NCBI GenBank assembly: GCA_036250225.1
Contig: JAPZLL010000013.1
Span: 496,001-560,000 of the forward strand
Source of the DNA: Cercophora sp. LCS_1
Lineage: Eukaryota > Ascomycota > Sordariomycetes > Sordariales > Lasiosphaeriaceae
Length of the DNA: 64,000 nt
Direction: 5' to 3'
The position numbers and the translations under genes are program-made. Shown in pieces: positions 56,702-64,000 of the stretch; positions within the stretch are counted from its first letter, which is position 1, and the number at the start of each line of letters is the position of its first letter. The notes beneath the pieces were generated by a model. The model was not told the origin of the DNA. It searched no databases and saw nothing but the letters and a program-made list of their open reading frames with translations.

Positions 56702-59066
56702 ATGCGTTTCGGAAAGACACTGCGGCAATCTGTCTACGCCCCGTGGAAGGGCAAATACATTGACTATGCGAAGCTGAAAGGCATCCTGCGCGAAGACGCG
56801 CCCGAAGACGACGACGAGCCATGGACCGAAGAAGACGAGAATCGTTTCTGTGACGCGGTGTTCAATACCGAGCTCGAGAAGGTCGCCCAGTTTCAACGAG
56901 AAAAGGTTGAGGAGCTGAAGAACCGAGTCGAGACCACCTTCGACAGGCTGAAGGAGCTGTCGGCGACTGAGGATGGCAAACCCAAGCCGAAGAGCGACGT
57001 CGAGACACAGCAGCTCAAAGACCTCGAGACCGAGCTTGACAGCATTACAAACGAGGTGAAGGAGCTGCAGAAATACAGCAACTTGAATTACACGGGCTTC
57101 CTCAAGATCGTCAAGAAGCATGATCGAAAACGCGGACACCGGTACAAGATTAGGCCCATGATGCAGGTCAGCTTGTCTAAGCGGCCCTTCAACTCGGAGC
57201 AGGCTTACTCGCCTCTGCTCAACAAACTCTCCCTCATGTACTTTGCTGTACGTCAACTACTCGAGGGAGAGGGGGCTGCGGAGACCTACCCAGCAGACCC
57301 CGATAGCCAGGCCGAAACCCACAATGGCGAGAGATACACGGCGCACAAGTTCTGGGTCCATCCGGATAACCTTCTCGAGGTCAAGACGTACATAATGCGG
57401 CGGCTGCCCGCGCTTGTCTACAGCGAGCAGTCGGCCAAAGAGGGGGATGCCAACGAGGACCCAACTGTTACCTCTCTATACTTTGACAGCGCCAAATTCC
57501 CGCTCTACTATAAGAAAGTGGAGCGCGAAGGCGAGGCGTCATCGCTACGGTTGAGGTGGTACGGCCAGCTGAGCCAAAAGCCCGAGATCGTGCTGGAGCA
57601 AAAGATCATCCACAACAACGGCAGCAGCGAGGAGCGCAAGTTTGGGATCAAGGAAAAGTACATCAATCCATTCCTCCATGATGAGTATAAGATGGAAAAA
57701 TCAGTGCAAAAGATGGAGCGAAAGGGCCAGAGTGCCGAAGAGGTCGAAAAGTTCCAGTCAACGGCCGAGACGATTCAAGACTTTGTTCGCGACAACAAAC
57801 TTGAGCCCCTGGTGCGGGCCAATTATGTCCGTACCGCCTTCCAGAAGCCTGGTGATGACCGGGTCAGAATCTCTATCGACACCGATATCGCCTTTATCCG
57901 TGAAGACACGCTGGACCGGAGCAGACCTTGCCGCGATCCCAATGACTGGCATCGAGCAGATATCGACGACGGGAACATGACGTACCCGTTCAAGAACATT
58001 AACCAAAGCGAAGTCTCGCGGTTTCCGTACGCTGTGCTGGAGATCAAGCTCAAGGAGGATAGCACAGGCAAGCGCCCAGCCTGGATCCAGGATCTGATGG
58101 GCTCGCATCTAGTGCACCCATGCCCGCGCTTTTCCAAGTTTGTCCATGGCGTAGCCTCTCTTTTTGAAGATTACGTCAACAGACTTCCCTTCTGGCTGAG
58201 CGATCTTGACACCGACATCCGCAAGGATCCCCAGGTTGCTTTTGAGGAGGAAGAGGAGCGCCGTGCTCGCCGGGCTGGAGATGAACAGGTCGTCGGCAGC
58301 TTCCTTGGCACGAAGCTGGGCTCGTACAAGCCGTCCAAGAGCTCCCCAGTAAGCAAGTCGTACCTTGCGGAGCGGGTGGTGGCCGAAGGCACTGCTGCTG
58401 CAACGCCACTATCCGGCGCACATCTGCACACAGGGGAGTACGCAGGCGAGGGGAATGGAGAGGAGAACGGTGAGACCAGCGAACAGCGCAAGGACTATGG
58501 GACTCTCTCGACCATCTTCCCCGGCTTCTCGCTCTCCAAGTACGCGAAAGCAAAACGGGCCCGCGAGGCGCCGCCGCTGCCCGAGGGCGTAGTGGAGCCC
58601 ACGGAATGGATCAAGAACTCAGGGCCGTTGCAAATCGAGCCAAAGGTATGGCTGGCTAATGAGCGGACGTTCCTAAAGTGGCAACACATCACGATATTGC
58701 TTGGAGGACTGGCGATCAGTCTGTATTCGGCCGCAGGCCAGGGTACAGTGGCCGAGTGGATGGGCATTGGGTACATCTCGATCGCCGTGTTTGCGGGATG
58801 TTGGGGGTATTATACATTGCATTGGAGACGTGAGATGATCATGCAGAGGAGCGGCAAGGACTTTGATAGCATGGTTGGACCGTTGATCATTGGCGCTGCG
58901 TTGATGTTGGCGTTGATCTTGAATTTTGTGTTTGCGGTAAGTTACCTACTGTTCGGAGACTATGGGGTGTTTGCTGATGTGACAACAGTATCGGGCGGCT
59001 CTTCAGCATCCAGGGTCTGGAGAACGGCTTCATGTGAACGGGTCTGTGGTCGTGGGTGACCTTTAG
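56702..59066 (+). CDS. vtc2: VTC complex subunit 2/3 (SPX, TTM-type and DUF202 domains)
   Basis: Two exons, 56702-58936 and 58989-59066, give 770 residues. The SPX domain covers residues 1-155 (MRFGKTLRQSVYAPWKGKYIDYAKLKGIL; the basic inositol-pyrophosphate patch includes NYTGFLKIVKKHDRK). The triphosphate-tunnel fold covers about 215-500, with TSLYFDS, SLRLRWYGQL, EQKIIH and VLEIKLKED. The membrane domain of three helices is at about 655-745 (KVWLANERTFLKW leads into it). The VTC complex makes polyphosphate and moves it into the vacuole. Start sequence, the EAKVWLANERTF-type block and the long spacer match yeast Vtc2/Vtc3, the accessory SPX subunits, better than catalytic Vtc4. An E-box-like CACGTG upstream would fit phosphate control. 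Confidence 0.9.
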
Positions 59067-59429
59067 TGGAGGGTTGAGTAAGATGAAGCATTAGGGGTGG
59101 GGCATGTAGTAGTACGATCTGAAAAGCATCATGTCTTTGCCCATGTCTTGTATATCAGCATCAGCATGGGACCTCGAAGGGTGTCTTAAGTTTTGGACAG
59201 GTAGGCGGTAGGATAGGTAGCTGAAGTGGCGAGACTGTTACAGACGCCCTTTTTAGCGCCGAGAATCAACTTTCTTGAATAATGTCACGATAAACTCCCA
59301 CCCATCTTCCCAAGCAGCTTCATCGTCGTCCGCTGTCAACACCACACTGCCAATCTCTCAGGGTTAGGGTCGCTTCCTCACCTCACAACCACATCTTCCC
59401 ACTCAACCAACCCGACACACAAAACAAAA
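59067..59429. other. Intergenic, promoter of the SWIM protein gene
   Basis: Contains the telobox-like motif at 59360-59370 and an ACAAAACAAAA leader before the ATG at 59430. No other gene seen. Confidence 0.55.
59360..59370 (+). promoter_or_regulatory. Telobox-like AGGGTTAGGGT
   Basis: One and a half telomere-type units lie 60-70 bases upstream of the SWIM protein ATG, in core-promoter position. Confidence 0.5.
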
Positions 59430-60050
59430 ATGCCCCTTCCACCTCCTTTAAAAATCCTAAATACCCTCCTAACAACAATAACAACAATCCCCCTTTCTCC
59501 GCAAACGACACCCGCCCAAAACACCCTCGCCCGCATCCCCCTCTCGCACCGCCACCTCATCATCACCCTCCACGTGCTCTTCCCCTCCATCCTCCTGCCC
59601 GCCCTCGACCTGCTAGATCGCAACCTAGTCGCGCATCTCACCGTCCACGTTGAAGGAGAGGAAGAACAGCCAGAAATCTACCACGTCCACTCGGCACAGA
59701 CACCCTCCAAGCGACATCGTCAACGGAGCAGCAGCAGCAGCAGCAGCGGGAATGGCAAAGCGTATATAGTCCGTTTGGGAGCGTGGAATTGCACGTGCGC
59801 GGGGTTTGCGTTTTCGGTTTATGGGATGGGGGACTGTCAAGTTGATAACCGCTTGGATGGAGTGGGAGGGGACGAAAGGGAAAGGCAAAGGGGGTTATTC
59901 GGGGGCTTGAGCACAGTTGGAGAGGGGGTGCCTATTTGCAAACACTTGTTGGCATGTTTGTTGGCTGCGGGGTGGGATGCTTTAGGGGGCTATGTGGTTG
60001 AGGGGAGGGTTACGAGGGAGGAGATGGCGGGGATTGTGGCCGATATTTGA
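59430..60050 (+). CDS. SWIM-type zinc-finger protein (Shu2/SWS1-like)
   Basis: Single exon of 206 residues. The zinc site reads NCTCAGFAFS (CxC) and, 55 residues on, PICKHLLACLLAAGW (CxH), the CxCx(n)CxH signature of SWIM domains. Protein size, a leucine-rich N-terminal half without other domains and the SWIM near the C-terminus resemble Shu2/Sws1, partners of Rad51 paralogues in homologous recombination; by length alone other SWIM proteins are possible. A CAG/AGC repeat at 59732-59749 encodes a run of serines, and an insertion between the two metal half-sites is Gly/Asp/Arg-rich. The start has a typical AACAAAA-ATG context. Confidence 0.75.
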   Translation: MPLPPPLKILNTLLTTITTIPLSPQTTPAQNTLARIPLSHRHLIITLHVLFPSILLPALDLLDRNLVAHLTVHVEGEEEQPEIYHVHSAQTPSKRHRQRSSSSSSSGNGKAYIVRLGAWNCTCAGFAFSVYGMGDCQVDNRLDGVGGDERERQRGLFGGLSTVGEGVPICKHLLACLLAAGWDALGGYVVEGRVTREEMAGIVADI

Positions 60051-60248
60051 TGTTGGGTCATGGTGATGGGGGCGGTTGGGTTGGTGTTGCTGGCGCTTGG
60101 GATCAACTTTGACCATGGGGGAAAGAAAGCGCATTTATTGCGCTCATCAGATTGCGTTGCTAATATTAACACGCCCGGCCCTTCCGAGCAGTCTATAAAG
60201 CTCTCGTACACGCCATGGCCCCTTGTTTTCCTCACCCCTGCTTGCCCC

Positions 60249-61402
60249 TTATTTCTTCTCCTTCTTTGCCCCCTCCTTTTCCTTGGCGCTGGCGTCCTTG
60301 TCACCATTTGCTGCCGGACTGCCCTCCTTCTTCTCGCCCTCCTTGGCCCCGTTCTCGCCCTCCTTCTTCGCTGCCTCCTTCTCCTCCTGCTGTTGTCGGT
60401 TCTGGATCTTATTCTCGATCAGGTCGTGGAATGCTGTGATCGCCCGGATCAAACTGCTGAGGTAGATGGCCATGAGCTGGTCGTTGGTCTTGACGCTCAT
60501 GGCATAGCTGAGCTCCGTGTCCGCCTTGTTGCTGGCCGCGCCCGACTTGGGTGTCGAAAGATTCGGCAGGAGGTTGAAGACGTCTTGGAGGTTTCCGAGA
60601 ATGGAGTGGTTGACGGGGAGCTGTCCATCAAGCACTTTTTGGAGGTAAGCTGAGATGTCGCGGAGTCGGAGATGAAGCCCTTGGAGGGATTGGAGCTGGT
60701 TGGTGATGCGAGTCGAAAGGGTGCCAACTGCTACGTCGCGGATGTCGCGCAAGAGATGCTCAACCCCAATCTCCTCTGCCTCCTCTGCCTCGATGATTGA
60801 AGGTGTGTGGACGAAGGTCTTGGCGGTGGTTGTGCCGTCCTGCAAACACTGTCAATAAGTTCCATGGCGAGCCGGGCAATGTACATACGTCCTTGATCTC
60901 CTCCACGGCAAAGTATGCGTCTGTGGGAACACCCGTCTCCTTTGGCTGGACGTCAATAATGACCAGCAATGGGTTGGGTGTATAACGCTTGAACAGCTCG
61001 TTGATCTCAAGATCCGACGCTCTGAGCTTGGGGCCCGAGTGGTACCAGCCTATTAGCTTCTCCCGCGCATTGACTTTCTTGAACATGTCGTTCATCGACT
61101 CGACGTAGTTGTGATCCAGGAACCACACAGACGGGTCCTTCTCGTCCTCCTCGAAAGGAACTGTAATGCGATCAGCGGGGCGCCAACAAACCTCCAGCCC
61201 ACCACTACCCACCTGCGAAGCTGTTTGACACGCGCACGTTCTTGCCATCGTTTTGCCCTAATAGCACGCCCACTACTCGCTTGTTCTTGCCGCCGGCGGA
61301 ATCGGTACGGTTGTAGTGGTCGACGACCGAGAGCAGGACCAGCGGGGCGACCGATACATTGCGGGTCACCAGGGAAAGCGTCTCCGCAGTGGTGGTAGGC
61401 AT
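60249..61402 (-). CDS. rpn8: 26S proteasome regulatory subunit RPN8 (PSMD7)
   Basis: Three exons, 61402-61213, 61160-60889 and 60839-60249, give 350 residues. The MPN domain fills residues about 10-145: VSVAPLVLLSVVDHYNR, RVVGVLLGQ and GWYHSGPKLRASDLEINELF. The JAMM metal motif is lost: where the deubiquitinase Rpn11 has HSHP this protein has HSGP, as expected of Rpn8, the inactive partner in the lid dimer. The helical C-terminus (YLSSLIRAITAFHDLIENKI) joins the lid helical bundle, followed by a Lys/Glu-rich (KEKE) tail longer than in yeast. Introns are 52 and 49 nt. It shares a divergent promoter with the I9-type inhibitor gene. Confidence 0.96.
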
Positions 61403-61874
61403 GGCGAAGTTGCGTATCTATCTAAAATCGGCGCGCTCGAGGAGTTGGTAGGGTCATGCGATGTTGGCCGGGCAAGTTGGTGGGTTGGTGGTTTTGCTGG
61501 TTGCTGGAACGCGGCCTCGTCGTCAGTTTGCTGCCTCGCTGCTTGCAAGGTGTTGAGGTCAGTGCCCAGTCAGGCCTAGCGGGAGCTTGGCTCACGGCTG
61601 AGAAGCGCTTGGGCCATGCAGATGATCGGTACGTACCTGACACAATCAACCTTCCCATTTCGGGATCAATGCTCTTGGCAGGTGCGCTGAGAGGTCCATT
61701 TAGAGGGGCGCTTCCCCAGGATTCGGTGGAGGGACACTCCAACATCCAACACGCAACGCAATCGGCCACCCGCACTTTCGCCTTTCACAAGACACCCGAT
61801 CGCTCTAAACACCGCTGTGCGACCTCTATTTTTTTTCGCCCGATATTCGAAACAATTTCCCGACGACCGCAGTC
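61403..61874. other. Divergent promoter region, RPN8 and I9-inhibitor genes
   Basis: No proteasome-associated control element of the yeast type (GGTGGCAAA) was seen. Nothing else is supported. Confidence 0.5.
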
Positions 61875-62214
61875 ATGAAGCTGTTCTCTTTTTTCATTGC
61901 GCTTCTGGCGTTCTTCACTGGCGTCATCGCTGTGGATATCCAGAAGTCGGTGATCATCACGTACCCGGAAAACACCCCAGACCACGTTCTGGATCAGGCA
62001 AAGAAGGCCATCAAGGACGGCGGCGGCATGATCACTCACGAGTATCAGCTCATCAAGTAGGTTTATTTCCATGGATGCCGACACGTACAGTTGCTTACGC
62101 ACAACCAGGGGCTTCGCCGCCAAGATGGGTGAGAAGGTTCTCGATACCGTTTCGGCCTGGGGGAAGGAATATAACGCTCTGGTCGAAGAGGACCAAGTTG
62201 TTTCTGCGCTGTAA
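61875..62214 (+). CDS. Secreted peptidase inhibitor I9 / subtilisin-propeptide-like peptide
   Basis: Two exons, 61875-62056 and 62109-62214, give 95 residues. Residues 1-19 are a clean signal peptide (MKLFSFFIALLAFFTGVIA). The remainder is a lone I9 domain: SVIITYPENTPDHVLDQAKKAIKDGGGMITHEYQLIKGFAAKM, the ferredoxin-like fold that serves as chaperone-inhibitor in subtilisin precursors and, alone, as yeast proteinase B inhibitor Pbi2. The intron (GTAGGT, CCAG) lies at the conserved K-GFAA junction. Yeast Pbi2 has no signal peptide, so this form should enter the secretory pathway and could act on vacuolar or secreted subtilases; the target is inferred. Confidence 0.86.
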
Positions 62215-63392
62215 ATGGCGAAGTTGTCTTGGGGTTGAGTTGAACGAGCGGGGCAATCGGAGTCAGCGATACGGTCCCTTCATGAAAATGTTATGCTGGG
62301 ACGAACTCTGGATAGACGGCGATACGGCGTTTGCGGCTTGGAACCCAGTGGGCAGACAGCTGCCTTGAGGATGGAGTGTCTATATCACATACTTATTTTC
62401 AGTGAGAAATGGAACATGCTTTTTTGGATTCATGACCAAAACGTAGAATAGCGCTATTAAGGTCTGTGTGGCCTCACCCAACATCGCGGCTGTGACAAAG
62501 AAGCCAACCGCAAGCACAGAATGAAGACGTATAGACCACACCGCCATCGGTACCCGGTCACCGCGTGGCTTGGACCAACAACTGTTTTGACACTCCGGAT
62601 GAGCCCTGGCATGAGGTAACGGCAACACATTTCGTTATCATTCAACGGCAACGGCTAGGACAAGCTAACCAGCACTGGTGGGGATGGGGATCGCCCGCTA
62701 CCGTCTTCTGGGCATTCGGAAACCAGCCCCGCAAGCCCCTGCAATCAGAACGGTGCCTGGGAGAAACGCGAAAAGAAACACCGATGGGCAGTCGGAGGCA
62801 TTTAGGAGAATTAAGACCAATCTGCGCGGCTTATTGTGGCCGATATCGTCTGGAGGTTGACGTTCCTGAGCTCGAATCAGACATGGAAGCCGCTGCCCGT
62901 CTCAAAAGGTGGAGGCTCAAGTCATGCAGGTGGCTGCAAACGCCGTGGACCCCTGTCATGGCTGACGTGGGGTGGGACGGGCAGGTCTAATCGATAACGA
63001 AGCCTGGGCGAAGCTTCCGCCGCTGCATGAACGAACGGCTGGGGGCGCACTGCAGATGGGAGACAAAATGGTCGAGAACAATGCGATTCTCACAGCCATA
63101 CCATAACAGCCTGCGCCGCGCAAACATGAAACAGAGGGCCCCCGGCCGAGCTTCCGAATAACCAAGTTTCACCTCATGTCGCCTTTTCAATAATCATGAA
63201 CCGCGTCTCCTTGCTGTTCTGACGCTGACTCTACGCAATCCTGGCACCGTGTTCTTCGCGTCCGACACTCGCATCCACCTACACCAACCCGCACTCGCTC
63301 GACATTACCACCCGATACCTGTACGCCCAACTCTTGTCTAACAGGACCGCACCGATACATAGTCGAGTCTCTCGACTCGGGTCTGTGTCACC
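62215..63392. other. Intergenic
   Basis: Frames here are unsupported. The last 200 bases are pyrimidine-rich leader for the HOOK gene. Confidence 0.5.
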
Positions 63393-64000
63393 ATGACGCA
63401 GTTCACCACCTCCACGCAGGCAGCGCTCCTGCGATGGATCAATACTTTCGAGACGAGGCGCAGAGCCGCAACTCTAGCGGACCTGCAAGATGGCATTGTG
63501 CTGGGTCAGGCGCTCGAGCAAATGCTAATGCCGCAGTTCCAGAGCTCGAGCTTGATCCAAAGCCCGGCGTCACGGGAGGAAAATAAGCAAAATCTCGAGA
63601 CAGTATACCGCGGTTTGGCAAGTTTCCTGCGCGATGATAATCCCCATCTCGCGCCTTCGCCTTCCGAGTTCCGCGCCATTGCCGAGAATCCCGACGATAA
63701 CGCCATGTGCGAGTTTCTCTCCGCCTTTCTGTCAGCGGCCTGCCTCGGAAGTTTGTCAAGGACGTACGTCCCGACGGTCATGTCGCTCGATAAGGTTACG
63801 CAGGGAGAGATAGCCAAGATCATCAGCCAAAAGACACAGCTAAAAGCGGAACGGGAAGCCAAGGAGCTTGAGGATGGCCAGGCCCAGGACGACCTTGCTG
63901 TCCACGCAGCTCGCGACCCGGCGCTCATGGAGGAAGAGCTGGACCAACTAAGAGAAAAGTACGAGGTGCTGAGAAGGCAAAATGCCGACCTACAAACCAG
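63393..64000 (+). CDS. hookA: HOOK family dynein adaptor, 5' part only
   Basis: An open frame from the ATG at 63393 runs without a stop to the window end (202 codons seen), so the gene is truncated by the window. Residues about 5-155 match the HOOK N-terminal calponin-homology-like domain (ALLRWINTF, LADLQDGIVLGQALEQM, NLETVYRGLASFLRDDN, CEFLSAFLSAACLG). A coiled coil starts at about residue 165 (VTQGEIAKIISQKTQLKAEREAKELED, then LMEEELDQLREKYEVLRRQNADL). HookA in Aspergillus links early endosomes to dynein; the N-terminal domain contacts dynein light intermediate chain and the C-terminus, not visible here, binds the FTS-FHIP partners. Confidence 0.88.
   Translation, partial: MTQFTTSTQAALLRWINTFETRRRAATLADLQDGIVLGQALEQMLMPQFQSSSLIQSPASREENKQNLETVYRGLASFLRDDNPHLAPSPSEFRAIAENPDDNAMCEFLSAFLSAACLGSLSRTYVPTVMSLDKVTQGEIAKIISQKTQLKAEREAKELEDGQAQDDLAVHAARDPALMEEELDQLREKYEVLRRQNADLQT

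Noticed and set aside
1..64000. Prophage, insertion sequence or bacterial operon
   Set aside because: All genes have spliceosomal introns and fungal families; no transposase, integrase or ribosome-binding-site pattern was seen.

Overview
The window reads as euchromatic nuclear DNA of a filamentous ascomycete. The gene content and protein signatures fit a Sordariomycete, probably of the Sordariales, but I cannot name a species from sequence alone. The support is: genes split by short introns (mostly 46-110 nt) with GTANGT-type donors and CTRAC/CTAAC branch points a few bases before the acceptor; fungal-only families (2EXR, GET1, VTC2/3, RUD3, IME2-type kinase, Tag1-like DUF3712); and the C/T-rich, CAACA-type leaders of filamentous fungi. 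Exon joins were worked out by hand from splice signals and reading-frame continuity, so they are models and not transcript evidence.

Layout. 0.7-1.7 kb holds a broken aminoglycoside-phosphotransferase-like gene. 3.0-9.4 kb holds a LicD-like secreted protein, a UBL+WLM metalloprotease, a 2EXR protein and an HSPA12-like Hsp70. 10.8-13.2 kb is an IME2-family kinase preceded by about 4.4 kb without any recognisable gene. 17.7-20.4 kb is a DUF3712 membrane protein. 21.3-23.6 kb is a convergent pair of mitochondrial amino-acid biosynthesis genes (ornithine carbamoyltransferase and the acetolactate synthase regulatory subunit), each with a perfect CPC1/Gcn4 site in its promoter. 24.3-30.8 kb is a run of three plus-strand genes (KHDC4-like KH protein, NOP15-like ribosome biogenesis factor, RUD3 golgin). 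31.0-34.8 kb has a conserved fungal membrane protein, GET1 and a prenyltransferase-alpha-repeat protein. 37.4-41.8 kb has a GPI-type aspartic protease and an AVT-type amino acid transporter. 43.2 kb encodes a spliced 29-residue cysteine-rich peptide. 44.4-45.4 kb is a five-exon Rho1 GTPase. 47.4-48.6 kb is mitoribosomal protein uL24m.

The stretch 49.0-52.7 kb is different in character. It holds a diverged direct repeat, a run of CxxC motifs split over two frames, a frameshifted gene with the fungal STAND/ubiquitin-like module, and a LaeA-like methyltransferase broken in its SAM motif and again by a stop codon. It looks like a small island of gene decay between housekeeping genes. 53.8-64.0 kb returns to intact genes: a conserved fungal protein of unknown function, VTC2/3 (polyphosphate polymerase complex), a SWIM-zinc-finger protein, the proteasome lid subunit RPN8, a secreted I9-type inhibitor-like peptide and the start of a HOOK protein cut by the window end.

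Most genes are independent housekeeping units. Functional links I can see are the OTC/ILV6 pair under apparent cross-pathway control, the secretory-pathway genes RUD3 and GET1, and three telomere-like GGGTTAGGG motifs, two of them in promoters of intact genes. I saw no CRISPR array, rRNA or tRNA. The best candidates for something undescribed are the 29-residue cysteine-rich peptide gene and the decayed island at 49-52.7 kb.
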